Assembly (NCBI GenBank): GCA_003017855.1
Contig: PYER01000004.1
Span: forward strand, 1-64,000
Origin: a filamentous cyanobacterium CCT1
GTDB taxonomy: Bacteria; Cyanobacteriota; Cyanobacteriia; Phormidesmidales; Phormidesmidaceae
Length of the DNA: 64,000 nt
Reading direction: 5' to 3'
Part shown: piece by piece, positions 34,791 through 43,917 of the stretch
Numbering within the stretch: the first letter of the stretch is position 1
Layout of the letters: every line of letters begins with the position of its first letter
Program-made: the position numbers and the translations under genes
Notes under the pieces: generated by a model
What the model was told of the DNA's origin: nothing
What the model saw: the letters and a program-made list of their open reading frames with translations, nothing else
Database searches by the model: none

Positions 34791-35495
34791 TTACGATGCG
34801 TTATCGTCCGCAGAATCGGCGTTGCTGGGACCGTCTTCCGGCGGGGCGGCTACCTTCACCATAGCGTGACGCAGCACCCGATCGCCCAATTGATAGCCCC
34901 GTACAAATTCCTCAATGACCGTCCCCTCAGGATGGTCAGCGGTAGGTTCGCGCATAACGGCCTCGTGCAACAGCGGGTCAAATTCTTGGCCCTCGGCACG
35001 CATGGCCGAGACCCCTAGGCGCTTGAGGGTCTCAACGAGCTGCTTATAGACGCTCTGATAACTTTTGTGAATGGTCATCTCGGCTTCGGTTTGCGGCTTG
35101 ATCTGCGATCGCGCCCGCTCAAAGTTATCTACGACCGGTAACAACTCGATAATAGTGTCGCCTTTAATTTGAGTGACTAACTCGTCTTTTTCTTTGCTAG
35201 TGCGCTTACGGTAGTTCTCAAAGTCGGCAGCAATGCGCATCGACTGGTTAGCTCGATCTTCGAGCTGAGCCTTTAACCCTGCTACCTGACGTTCCAGGTC
35301 GGACACAATGGCGGCATCAACACTGGCCCCCTCTGCGGCAGGTTGTTCAGCAGGCTCAACGGTAGCTGCCGCCGCCTCAACCATTTCGTCAAAGTCGATA
35401 TCAACGGCGTCTTCCTCAAGGAGCTCTTCGATCGCCTCGGTCGCTTCAGGATCAGAAGCTGGATCGTGTTCGGGGTGGTGAATGTCGTCAACCAT
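34791..35495 (-). CDS. grpE: Nucleotide exchange factor GrpE
   Basis: A 234-residue GrpE. An acidic N-terminal extension of about 70 residues (EEDAVDIDFDEMVEAAAA) precedes the long coiled coil (LERQVAGLKAQLEDRANQSMRIAADFENYRKR-type) and the C-terminal beta wing (GTVIEEFVRGYQLGDRVLRHAMVKV). It releases ADP from DnaK. It is the first gene of the minus-strand cluster and is divergent from pilB, with 361 bases between. Confidence 0.95.
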   Translation of the reverse strand: MVDDIHHPEHDPASDPEATEAIEELLEEDAVDIDFDEMVEAAAATVEPAEQPAAEGASVDAAIVSDLERQVAGLKAQLEDRANQSMRIAADFENYRKRTSKEKDELVTQIKGDTIIELLPVVDNFERARSQIKPQTEAEMTIHKSYQSVYKQLVETLKRLGVSAMRAEGQEFDPLLHEAVMREPTADHPEGTVIEEFVRGYQLGDRVLRHAMVKVAAPPEDGPSNADSADDNAS

Positions 35496-35856
35496 GCTGA
35501 TACGTAACCCGACGGTGAATGCAACAATTTTGCCTGGACTTAAAGCCTACCCCAACAGGACCTAACCCGGCTGCGGAGGTTTTGCCTTTGGCACTGTCTC
35601 TAATTCTATCGTGGATTGGAATTTCATCGCGGCAAGTTCTTCAGCCCGGCATCAGGCCTTAGCGCCCGACGACTTGGCATCGCCCAGCCAGCATGGTGCA
35701 GATAAATTGGATAAGGGTATTATCGAAACTACGGGGTCAACGCGGGTAGGGCATGCGATCGCGCCAACCAGTAGGTGCAGCCTCCCGTTTAGGGCATACT
35801 GCCTGCATAGGATTGGGTTTAAGCCTTCTTCACATCAGTATTTTGGCATCAGCGCT

Positions 35857-37863
35857 ATGACAAATTCCTCCTCCTCCCGACGAGCTCTGGTACTCCAGCG
35901 GAGCTTTTCGCCCTTCGGCAACAAGCTGATTCAGTCGGGCTATGTTGACTCTGAGCAGATGCAAAAAGCCCTGGCAGAGAGCCGCAAAAGTGGGCGATCG
36001 CTAACTGATGTCCTTGAGTCGCTCACCGGGCAGCAACTCTCCCCCGAGCTGCTGCGGCAGTATAAGAAGCAGCAGCTTTTCGAGCTTAAAATCCTTTACG
36101 GCGTGGAGTCGCTCGATCCGGAACTTGACAACATCTCCCCGGCCCAGATTGGCCACCTGATCGATACTCTGGTGACCGTTGATATCTGCCGTCGTCACCG
36201 TCTGGTGCCTCTGTCTAAGGATGAAGGCGAGACTTCATCGGTGCTGGTGGCCATGGTTGATCCCGAAAACCTGGAGGCCCAGGACGATCTCAACCGCATC
36301 TTGCGGCCGCAGAATCTGGCGCTCAAGCGCATGGTGATCACCGTTGAAGACTATCAACGGCTGATGTCGACCTATTTAGACGATGCCGTTGCCAAGCAGA
36401 AAAAAGAAGAACTGGACGCCGCTGTAGACGTTAACACCAGTCTGGAAGAGCTTGATTTTGGTGAGGGCAGCCTAGAAGACGTCATTGATGAAGAGGCTGA
36501 CCTGGGAGCAGCCCTCAAAGATGCTGGCGCAGCTCCGGTTATTGCCCTGGTCAACAAAATTCTGGCTAAGGCGCTGCAGGAAGGTGTTTCTGATATTCAC
36601 ATTGAGCCCCAGGAAGAGTTTTTGCGGGTGCGCTTCCGCAAAGATGGCGTGCTCAAAGAAGCTCTGCCCAAAATGCCCAAAAAGATTATCCCTGCCGTTA
36701 CCGCTCGCTTTAAAATCATTGCTGAATTAGATATTGCTGAGCGTCGAGCACCCCAAGATGGCCGGATTCGGCGGGTGTTTCAGGGCCGTAAAGTCGACTT
36801 TCGGGTCAATACCCTGCCCAGCCGCTGCGGTGAAAAAGTTGTGCTGCGGATTCTCGATAACTCCGCTACGCAGCTCGGCCTCGACAAGTTGATTACCGAT
36901 CCTGACTCGCTGCGCATTGTGCAGGACATGGCCTCTCGCCCCTTTGGCCTGCTGCTTGTGACAGGACCGACGGGTTCAGGTAAGACGACGACCCTGTACT
37001 CAGTGCTCTCAGAACGCAACGACCCCGGCATCAATATCAGCACCGCCGAGGACCCGATTGAATACACGCTGCCAGGCTTGACCCAGGTGCAGGTGATTCG
37101 CGAAAAAGGGATGGATTTTGCCTCGATCCTGCGTGCCTTTTTGCGGCAGGACCCGGATGTCATTCTGGTAGGTGAAACCCGCGATCGCGAAACGGCTAAA
37201 ACGGCGATCGAAGCCGCCCTGACCGGGCACTTGGTGTTGACAACCCTACACACCAACGATGCGGCTGGTGCGATCGCCCGCCTGGACGAAATGGGGGTTG
37301 AATCCTTTATGGTCTCCAGCGCTCTGATTGGGGTGCTGGCCCAGCGCCTGGTGCGAAAAGTCTGCTCTGATTGTCGCATTGCCTACCATCCTAGCCACGA
37401 AGAGCTAGCTCACTTTGGCCTCGCTGCCGCCTCTGAGGCCGATATCACCTTCTACAAAGCCAATACGCTGACGGCCGAAGAGATTGCCGCCGCTAAAGAA
37501 AACAACACGCTCTGCCCCCTCTGCCAGGGCGGGGGTTACAAAGGCCGGGTTGGAGTATACGAAGTCTTGCGCGTTACCGAGCGGCTGCAAAAGCTAATTT
37601 CTGAGGGGGCGCCCACCGAGGTGATCAAGGAGGCGGCAGTAGAAGACGGCATGCAGACTCTGCTGGCCTACAGTCTAAACCTGGTGCGCCAGGGATACAC
37701 TACTCTGGATGAAGTAGAACGAGTAACCTTTACCGATACAGGCCTAGAGGCCGAACTCAAGGCTAAGCGCAAGGCTTCCCTAACCTGTGCCTGCTGTGCA
37801 GCCGAGCTTCAGCAAGACTGGCTCGACTGTCCCTACTGCCTCACCCCTCGTTTTCAAGATTAG
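35857..37863 (+). CDS. pilB: Type IV pilus assembly ATPase PilB
   Basis: ATG 35857 (MTNSSSSRRALVLQ) is chosen; the 82 upstream residues in the track read like noncoding sequence. The 668-residue protein has the N-terminal GspE-like domain (NKLIQSGYVDSEQMQKAL), then Walker A GPTGSGKTTTLYSVL, Walker B RQDPDVILVGETRD, the His box GHLVLTTLHTNDA, and a tetracysteine zinc site (CSDC and CPLC around GGGYKGRVGVYEV). It powers pilus extension for motility and DNA uptake. A second CACC...CPYC pair ends the protein. It heads pilB-pilT-pilC. Confidence 0.96.
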   Translation: MTNSSSSRRALVLQRSFSPFGNKLIQSGYVDSEQMQKALAESRKSGRSLTDVLESLTGQQLSPELLRQYKKQQLFELKILYGVESLDPELDNISPAQIGHLIDTLVTVDICRRHRLVPLSKDEGETSSVLVAMVDPENLEAQDDLNRILRPQNLALKRMVITVEDYQRLMSTYLDDAVAKQKKEELDAAVDVNTSLEELDFGEGSLEDVIDEEADLGAALKDAGAAPVIALVNKILAKALQEGVSDIHIEPQEEFLRVRFRKDGVLKEALPKMPKKIIPAVTARFKIIAELDIAERRAPQDGRIRRVFQGRKVDFRVNTLPSRCGEKVVLRILDNSATQLGLDKLITDPDSLRIVQDMASRPFGLLLVTGPTGSGKTTTLYSVLSERNDPGINISTAEDPIEYTLPGLTQVQVIREKGMDFASILRAFLRQDPDVILVGETRDRETAKTAIEAALTGHLVLTTLHTNDAAGAIARLDEMGVESFMVSSALIGVLAQRLVRKVCSDCRIAYHPSHEELAHFGLAAASEADITFYKANTLTAEEIAAAKENNTLCPLCQGGGYKGRVGVYEVLRVTERLQKLISEGAPTEVIKEAAVEDGMQTLLAYSLNLVRQGYTTLDEVERVTFTDTGLEAELKAKRKASLTCACCAAELQQDWLDCPYCLTPRFQD

Positions 37864-38021
37864 CGATTTGTTAGTCCCTGGTGTTGACAGGATCTCGCTT
37901 CAAACTGGGAATCTTGTTACCAGCCCTTGGCCCTGGGCCACTAACTATTGTTTTGATTTCGCCTAAACTGCTCTGACGCGGCATTCTTTACACATTGCTT
38001 AACCCCCCATGAGGTAATTCT

Positions 38022-39146
38022 ATGGAATTGATGATTGAAGACTTGATGGAAGAGGTGATTGAGCGAGGCGGCTCTGACCTACACCTATCGGCGGGGTTGC
38101 CCCCCTACATCCGTATTAGCGGTAAACTGACGCCTACTGAGCACGAGCCGATGACGCCTGAGTCCTGTCAGCGGTTGATTTTTAGCATGCTCAACAACAC
38201 TCAGCGTAAGCAGCTAGAGCAAACCTGGGAACTCGACTGCTCCTACGGCGTCAAGGGCCTGGCTCGCTTTCGGGTTAATGTCTACAAAGACCGAGGCACC
38301 TATGCGGCCTGCTTGCGGGCGCTCAGCTCCAAAATTCCCAGCATGGAAACGCTGGGGTTGCCCAACATTGTGCGAGAACTGTCCGAGAAGCCGCGTGGGC
38401 TGATTCTGGTGACGGGGCCAACTGGGTCTGGTAAGTCAACCACCCTGGCTTCGATGATCAATAACATCAACATGACTCGGCCTGAGCACATTCTTACGGT
38501 CGAAGACCCGATCGAGTTTGTCTACGAGCCCATTAAGAGCTTGATTCACCAGCGCCAAATTGGGGAAGACACGAAGAGCTTTGCCAATGCCCTGCGCGCC
38601 GCCCTGCGGGAAGACCCTGACGTCATTCTGGTGGGTGAAATGCGGGACCTGGAAACTATCTCGCTGGCCATTTCAGCGGCAGAAACGGGTCACCTGGTGT
38701 TCGGCACGCTGCACACCAGCTCAGCCGCTCAGACCGTCGACCGGATGATCGATGTGTTTCCTCCCGAGCAGCAGCAGCAAATTCGGGTTCAACTGTCGGG
38801 CTCTCTGGTAGCGGTGCTGAGTCAGACCCTGGTACCTAAGGCGAACGTCAAACCCGGCGAGTATGGCCGCGTTATGGCGCAGGAGATTATGGTTATCACC
38901 CCTGCTATCGCCAACATGATTCGAGAGGGCAAAACCCCTCAAATTTATGGCGCTATTCAGACTGGGGGCAAGCTGGCTATGCAAACTTTAGAAAAAGTGC
39001 TGGCCGACTTGTACAAAGCAGGCACGATTTCCTTTGAAGCGGCCATGTCTAAAACCTCTCGTCCCGACGAATTGCAGCGGCTCATTGGGGGAGCACCAAC
39101 ACCCAATGCCGCAGCGCGCCAAGGGGCGGCAGCGGGTCGCCACTAG
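38022..39146 (+). CDS. pilT: Type IV pilus retraction ATPase PilT
   Basis: A 374-residue hexameric ATPase that depolymerises pili. GAGGT lies six bases before the ATG. Motifs: GGSDLHLSAGLPPYIRISG near the N-terminus, Walker A GPTGSGKSTTLASM, Walker B REDPDVILVGEMRD, His box AETGHLVFGTLHTSSA, and the AIRNLIRE-equivalent PAIANMIREGKT. The final 15 residues are alanine-rich. It is placed between pilB and pilC, 158 bases after pilB. Confidence 0.96.
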   Translation: MELMIEDLMEEVIERGGSDLHLSAGLPPYIRISGKLTPTEHEPMTPESCQRLIFSMLNNTQRKQLEQTWELDCSYGVKGLARFRVNVYKDRGTYAACLRALSSKIPSMETLGLPNIVRELSEKPRGLILVTGPTGSGKSTTLASMINNINMTRPEHILTVEDPIEFVYEPIKSLIHQRQIGEDTKSFANALRAALREDPDVILVGEMRDLETISLAISAAETGHLVFGTLHTSSAAQTVDRMIDVFPPEQQQQIRVQLSGSLVAVLSQTLVPKANVKPGEYGRVMAQEIMVITPAIANMIREGKTPQIYGAIQTGGKLAMQTLEKVLADLYKAGTISFEAAMSKTSRPDELQRLIGGAPTPNAAARQGAAAGRH

Positions 39147-39187
39147 CACCCCAGAGTACAAAGCACGCGAGTTTGGCTAGATTTGGC

Positions 39188-39218
39188 GGGTTCGGTCCAC
39201 CGAACCCATCGCTATAAT
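39188..39218 (+). promoter_or_regulatory. Palindrome next to a -10 element upstream of pilC
   Basis: GGGTTCGGT-CC-ACCGAACCC is a perfect 9-bp inverted repeat (39188-39207), immediately followed by TATAAT at 39213-39218. It would cover the -35 to spacer region of a pilC promoter. It has no T run, so it is unlikely to be a terminator. Confidence 0.5.
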
Positions 39219-39250
39219 TGCAGTACCTTAAGCCACTGAGCCCTTGAGCT

Positions 39251-40471
39251 ATGCCTACCTACGTTGCCATTGGTCGCGATACCAGCGGAGCCCAGCGCAA
39301 AGAGCGCGTTTCTGCTGAGACTCCCAGCGATGCCCGCAATCTTCTCAAAGATCAGGGCCTCTACGTGATGGACCTGAAGGAGGAGTCTGGGTTCAACCTT
39401 GACATGGAGAGTATCAAAACCTCCATGACCAAGGTGACCGTGAAAGATAAAGCCATCTTTTCTCGGCAGTTTGCAGCTCTGGTCAATGCTGGGGTTGCTC
39501 TGGTACGGGGATTGGGTGTACTGGCAGACGACTGCTCTAACCCTAAGCTGAAGAAGGCGCTGCTGGCGATCAATGCCGATGTGCAGCAGGGCACCAACCT
39601 ATCGGACGCGATGCGCAAGCACCCCGCCTGCTTTGACAACCTCTATGTGGCGCTAATTCAGGCTGGGGAAGTTGGGGGTGTGCTCGATGAGGTGCTGAAC
39701 CGCCTCGCCAAACTATTAGAAGATCTAGCTCGATTACAGAACCAGATCAAGTCAGCTATGGCCTATCCGGTCACGGTAGGGTTTTTGGCGGTGATTATCT
39801 TTGTCGGGATGACGGTGTTTTTGCTGCCGATCTTTGCCGATATGTTTGAGGACCTAGGTGCTGACCTGCCGGTCTTTACTCAGGTCATGATGATGATCAG
39901 CCGTTTCTTGCGCCAGCCCCTGAATTGGGTCTTTATGATAGCGGGAATTTCGGCGGCGGGCTTTGCCTACCGACGATACTACGCCACTCTTAACGGGCGT
40001 CGCGTGATTGACCGCCTTTCTTTGAAGATGCCCCTGTTTGGCGACCTGATTCAAAAAACGGCTACCGCTCGCTTCTGCCGCACGTTTGGCTCATTGTCGA
40101 AGTCGGGGGTACCTATTTTAACGGCCCTAGAAATTGTGCGGGATACGGCTGGTAATCAGGTGATTGCTGAGGCTGTAGATGAGGCCCGTAAGGATGTGCA
40201 GGGCGGCGGCATGATCAGTCTGGCGCTTCAAAAGCATGCGGTCTTTCCGGCCATGGCGATTCAAATGATCAGCATTGGGGAAGAGACTGGGGAACTAGAC
40301 GCAATGCTGATGAAGGTGGCTGACTTTTACGAGGATGAGGTGGAGCAGGCGGTGAAAGCCCTGACCAGCGTGATGGAGCCGCTGATGATTGTTGTGCTGG
40401 GGGGTATGGTAGGTTCGATTCTGATCTCGATGTACCTGCCGATGTTTAAAATTATGGATGCGATTGGCTAA
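39251..40471 (+). CDS. pilC: Type IV pilus inner-membrane platform protein PilC
   Basis: A 406-residue GspF-family protein. Two homologous GspF domains are visible: FSRQFAALVNAGVALVRGLGVL...NLYVALIQAGEVGGVLDEVLNRLA, and FCRTFGSLSKSGVPILTALEIV...FPAMAIQMISIGEETGELDAML. Three membrane helices are present (VTVGFLAVIIFVGMTVFLLPIF, a middle one, and IVVLGGMVGSILISMYLPMF). PilC connects the PilB/PilT motors to the growing pilus. It completes the pilBTC cluster and is followed by a terminator. Confidence 0.96.
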   Translation: MPTYVAIGRDTSGAQRKERVSAETPSDARNLLKDQGLYVMDLKEESGFNLDMESIKTSMTKVTVKDKAIFSRQFAALVNAGVALVRGLGVLADDCSNPKLKKALLAINADVQQGTNLSDAMRKHPACFDNLYVALIQAGEVGGVLDEVLNRLAKLLEDLARLQNQIKSAMAYPVTVGFLAVIIFVGMTVFLLPIFADMFEDLGADLPVFTQVMMMISRFLRQPLNWVFMIAGISAAGFAYRRYYATLNGRRVIDRLSLKMPLFGDLIQKTATARFCRTFGSLSKSGVPILTALEIVRDTAGNQVIAEAVDEARKDVQGGGMISLALQKHAVFPAMAIQMISIGEETGELDAMLMKVADFYEDEVEQAVKALTSVMEPLMIVVLGGMVGSILISMYLPMFKIMDAIG

Positions 40472-40520
40472 GGTGCGATCGCATTTTTGGTCAGTCCTTA
40501 ACCATGACCAGTGACGACTC

Positions 40521-40556
40521 ATAGCCAAGGCAGGCTTGCCTTGGCTATTGTTTTTT
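40521..40556 (+). terminator. Intrinsic terminator of the pilBTC cluster
   Basis: Stem ATAGCCAAGGCA / TGCCTTGGCTAT, loop GGCT, then TGTTTTTT. Confidence 0.9.
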
Positions 40557-40582
40557 CGGCTGCGGGACTTTAGGTTACAGAA

Positions 40583-41710
40583 TTAGGACAGCATGCCGAC
40601 ACTCAAGCGGCGGATCGCCCGGTGGGCTACCTCACCATAGCTGACCTCTCCGCAAAATATCTGGGCCATAGTGAGGGTGCTGGAGGGGCGTTTAATGCCA
40701 GCTTTGTAGGCCAGGGCTGGTGCCTGGTAGACCAGGCGGGCAAGGCGTCTGGCCCAGCGCATTTCCTCACCCCACTCCCGATTAATGACATCGGTATAGG
40801 CTGCGAGGGCAGTATCGCTACCCTGAAGCGCTTGGGCGATCGCCTCAGCAGCTTTCATGCCACTAAAGATGGAGGGCCGAATACCTTCGGCGGTAAACGG
40901 GTCAACGACGCAGGCGGCCTCGCCCGCCAGTACGGCTCGGTGGGTGTGCAGTGTTTGTGGTCCATCCCAGATGAAAATAGGATGTCCGAAGTGCTGCACC
41001 CTGCTGGCATCGACATCGAAGGCAGCGGCGTAGTTGGTTACCGGAGTCCGCAGATCTTGCTTGCGCTGGGCCCCAGTGCGAAACACCCCACCGCCAATGG
41101 AGTAGCCATCGGCTTTTGGAAAGTTCCATAGGTAGCCCTGCTGTAGCAGGCCAAGGTCGAAATGAATAACGGGCTCTTCGGGCACCTCCAGTCGGGGCTC
41201 GGCCTCCAGGGCAGCGGCTAGCTTGTACCTGCGTTCGGGAAAGCCTAACCATTTAGCCATTGCCCCACGCGCCCCGTCTGCCGCAATCAAAAATTGTCCC
41301 TGTACAGGTCCCTGGTTGGTATTGACCTGCCAGTAGTCAGCCTGCTTTTCAACGCCCTGGGCCTTGGTGCCGTCCCACAGTGTGGCCCCCTGCTTTTGGG
41401 CCTGTTGGACAATAAAGTGGTCAAACTCGTCGCGTCGCACCATCCATAGAGCTTTTTCAGCGGGTAGCTCGGCCTCAATCGGGTCGGCTAGGTTAAAGGT
41501 ATAGCGCACCTTGCTTACCCTGACTGAGATAACGGGAGAGAAGTCAAAGTCAAACCACTGCCCCACCTGGGGCGATACGCCACCGCCGCAAGGCTTGTAG
41601 CGGGGCAGTTTGGCGGCATCGAGCAGCAGTACCGAGTGGCCTGCTTTGCTGAGATGGTAGGCGGCGGTGGCCCCGGCCGGGCCAGCCCCTACGATAATGC
41701 AGTCGTACAT
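40583..41710 (-). CDS. Geranylgeranyl reductase family FAD oxidoreductase
   Basis: ATG 41710 (MYDCIIVGAGPAGATAAYHL) is chosen; AAGGAG lies before it and the track extension overlaps the upstream gene. The 375 residues hold the FAD Rossmann motif GAGPAGATAAYHL, the family motif PRYKPCGGGVSP, AADGARGAMAKWLGF, and GEAACVVDPFTAEGI. Relatives (ChlP and archaeal lipid reductases) reduce geranylgeranyl chains to phytyl or saturated chains. It starts 32 bases after homogentisate phytyltransferase stops, so it likely supplies or modifies the prenyl tail in that pathway. It is too divergent in the C-terminus for me to call it ChlP. Confidence 0.85.
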   Translation of the reverse strand: MYDCIIVGAGPAGATAAYHLSKAGHSVLLLDAAKLPRYKPCGGGVSPQVGQWFDFDFSPVISVRVSKVRYTFNLADPIEAELPAEKALWMVRRDEFDHFIVQQAQKQGATLWDGTKAQGVEKQADYWQVNTNQGPVQGQFLIAADGARGAMAKWLGFPERRYKLAAALEAEPRLEVPEEPVIHFDLGLLQQGYLWNFPKADGYSIGGGVFRTGAQRKQDLRTPVTNYAAAFDVDASRVQHFGHPIFIWDGPQTLHTHRAVLAGEAACVVDPFTAEGIRPSIFSGMKAAEAIAQALQGSDTALAAYTDVINREWGEEMRWARRLARLVYQAPALAYKAGIKRPSSTLTMAQIFCGEVSYGEVAHRAIRRLSVGMLS

Positions 41711-41742
41711 GGCTTTAGGCTCCTTTTCGCCAGTCGATTGGC

Positions 41743-42741
41743 TTAAGCTAGCCAGCAGGCGAGGGGAAATAGTAAATATTGGAGAAAGAAGAGTTTCCAA
41801 ATGAACTGGTAAAACCGGGGGTAAGCGAGCTTGCTCTGGCCTGCAGCCATCGGATTACCATGGGGTACTCGTAGGCTCGCATACCACAACAGCCCCAGCA
41901 CCAGCAGGTGAGACCCGGCTAGAAACAGTCGATTGATACCCGTTAGCCAGGGAGCGACTAGCACCATGCCCAGGTAGCAGGCGGTTAGAATGCCTCTGGC
42001 GAGGTTGAAGACCGTGCGCTGCCCCAGCTTGACCGACAGGGTACTGATACCGTAGCGGCGATCGCCCTCAATATCAGGAATATCTTTAAACAGGGCGATG
42101 GCAATGCTAAAGAGCAGAATAAACGCCGTCAGAGCCCAAATGGTGCCTGGAATGGTGAGCGGCAGGTCGAGGCGATCGCTCATATGCAGAAATAAGCCCA
42201 GGTTCACAATCGCTCCCCGTACGGACAAAATGCATACCGAGGCCCAGAAGGGGAACCGCTTCAGGCGCACGGGCGGCAGCGAGTAAGCGGTGCCAATGGC
42301 CAGGCTGAGGCCCACGGTGGCCAGCAACCACGGGCCGCCAATCAGGGCTAGCACTATCGCTCCCAGGCCCGCTACCGCCACAATCAAGCTGCCGTCAGCC
42401 ACAGAAAATTCTCCTGCCGCCAGGGGCAGGTGGGGTTTATTGACGCGATCGATCGCAATGTCTTCGAGCTGATTGAGTCCAACAATGTAGAGATTGCCGA
42501 GTAGGCAGGCTGCTGCGGTAAATCCCACTATCTTCAGAAGTAGCCCAGGGGCAGGAATACCATCACTCCCTGGGGCGGCCAGGACAATGGCGGCAATGCC
42601 CAGCACGCTGAGGCTGGTGCCAATAACGGTGTGGGGGCGCCAGAATTTCCAGAGGGCGTAGAGCCAGGGTAGGGGAGCCTGGGTAAAGCGCAGCCGCTTC
42701 CCATGAGGAATAGAGGAATCTGGCGGAGCAGCGTTGGGCAT
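41743..42741 (-). CDS. hpt: Homogentisate phytyltransferase
   Basis: A 332-residue UbiA-family membrane prenyltransferase. Motifs: FWRPHTVIGTSLSV, the first Asp-rich motif in GLNQLEDIAIDRVNKPHLPLA, GTAYSLPPVRLKRFPFWA, the second Asp motif FKDIPDIEGDR, and FYQFIWKLFFLQYLLFPLA at the end. These match the cyanobacterial Slr1736 type. About nine membrane helices are visible. It joins homogentisate and phytyl diphosphate, the committed step to tocopherol. The reductase gene follows directly. No tocopherol cyclase gene is in the window. Confidence 0.92.
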   Translation of the reverse strand: MPNAAPPDSSIPHGKRLRFTQAPLPWLYALWKFWRPHTVIGTSLSVLGIAAIVLAAPGSDGIPAPGLLLKIVGFTAAACLLGNLYIVGLNQLEDIAIDRVNKPHLPLAAGEFSVADGSLIVAVAGLGAIVLALIGGPWLLATVGLSLAIGTAYSLPPVRLKRFPFWASVCILSVRGAIVNLGLFLHMSDRLDLPLTIPGTIWALTAFILLFSIAIALFKDIPDIEGDRRYGISTLSVKLGQRTVFNLARGILTACYLGMVLVAPWLTGINRLFLAGSHLLVLGLLWYASLRVPHGNPMAAGQSKLAYPRFYQFIWKLFFLQYLLFPLACWLA

Positions 42742-42831
42742 AAGTCGAAGAAAATCACCAGGGGGGTCAATGTTCTAGCTTATCGGCTGATGGCGTATTT
42801 ATTGGCCCAGCTGTGCTAAATTCGGTGGTTT

Positions 42832-43917
42832 TTAGTCTTGGCTAGGTTTGCCCCGCATGGCTTCAATATCAAGCCAGGTAATGATGACCCCAGCTACAGG
42901 TACGGCCAGAAAAAGCCCCAGCACCCCGGCTACAGTGGCCCCTACAATTAGCGCAAAAAACATGACTACCGGGTTAATATCCAGTGAGTCCTTCATTACA
43001 TAGGGCAGCAGCAGGTTTTCTTCAATTTGCTCCACCGCAACGCAAATAACAACTGCCTGAATGGCTAACCACACGCCTTGAGACAGCAGTAGCAATGTCA
43101 CGATCCCTATGCCCAGGGTGGCACCGATCCCGGGGATTAGATTAAATATCCCGGCAATAAAGGCCAGCACAAGCGGGAAGGGCATGCCTAAAATTGCAAA
43201 CACCACAAACGTGGAGGTGATAGAAAAAACGGCTAGCAGCAGCCGCCCCCAAAAGAAACCCAGCAGATTGTGCTGAATTACGTTGTTAAACCGAACCTTG
43301 TTGCGGATGGGTAAATGGTTGAGTAACCACCACCAAATCTTGGCGCCGTCGAGCATCATGAACAGGGTAACTACCGCAATTAGGATGGCGAGCACCAAAT
43401 TAGCCAGGGTCGATTGCAGCAGCCCCAGCCCTGTGGTCAGGATGGCGACGGCCTGGTTTTGCAGCTGAGGTTCAAGACCCTGCAAATTGATGGGAAGATT
43501 CAACCGCTCTAAAAGATCTTCAAAACTGCCGAGCCAGGGAATGACAGAGGCAGAGAAATCTTGCAGGCTAGCAGCCAGCTGCTGACCCTGTGATATGACG
43601 GCCATACCCAGCGTTAGCGACAGGCTAGTGACAACAGCTAAACAGGCCAAAAATACCGCGATCGCGGCTACTCCACGCGGCATCCACTGGCTCAACCAAC
43701 TGGCAGGGTAGTTCAGCAAAAACGCCAGAATAGTGGCAGTTACAAACACCACCACCAGTACCTCGAAGTAGGCCAGCAGCTGAATTGCGGCCCAGCCACT
43801 GGCAAACAAGAGCAAAAAATTGACCAAGTTTTTGGTGCCTAAAACGGCCCAAAATCTGTCTCGGCTAGGAGACTCTGTACCTTGGGCAGACTGTCCCTGG
43901 GGCTCCTCAATTTTCAT
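42832..43917 (-). CDS. AI-2E transporter (PerM) family membrane protein
   Basis: A 361-residue protein with about eight membrane helices in the PerM/DUF20 arrangement: an N-terminal set (LVNFLLLFASGWAAIQLL, VVVFVTATILAFLLNYP), a soluble amphipathic middle (QQLAASLQDFSASVIPW), and a C-terminal bundle with FNLIPGIGATLGIG and the late LFLAVPVAGVII. The family was named for AI-2 export, but most members have other or unknown substrates. It overlaps the DUF2288 gene by 11 bases, so the two are co-transcribed. Confidence 0.88.
   Translation of the reverse strand: MKIEEPQGQSAQGTESPSRDRFWAVLGTKNLVNFLLLFASGWAAIQLLAYFEVLVVVFVTATILAFLLNYPASWLSQWMPRGVAAIAVFLACLAVVTSLSLTLGMAVISQGQQLAASLQDFSASVIPWLGSFEDLLERLNLPINLQGLEPQLQNQAVAILTTGLGLLQSTLANLVLAILIAVVTLFMMLDGAKIWWWLLNHLPIRNKVRFNNVIQHNLLGFFWGRLLLAVFSITSTFVVFAILGMPFPLVLAFIAGIFNLIPGIGATLGIGIVTLLLLSQGVWLAIQAVVICVAVEQIEENLLLPYVMKDSLDINPVVMFFALIVGATVAGVLGLFLAVPVAGVIITWLDIEAMRGKPSQD

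Noticed and set aside
34547-35610. CIRCE element controlling grpE/dnaK
   Set aside because: No TTAGCACTC-N9-GAGTGCTAA palindrome is visible upstream of either gene.
42832-43917. Quorum-sensing (AI-2) export function
   Set aside because: The family name is historical; no luxS or other AI-2 gene is nearby, so only the family is stated.
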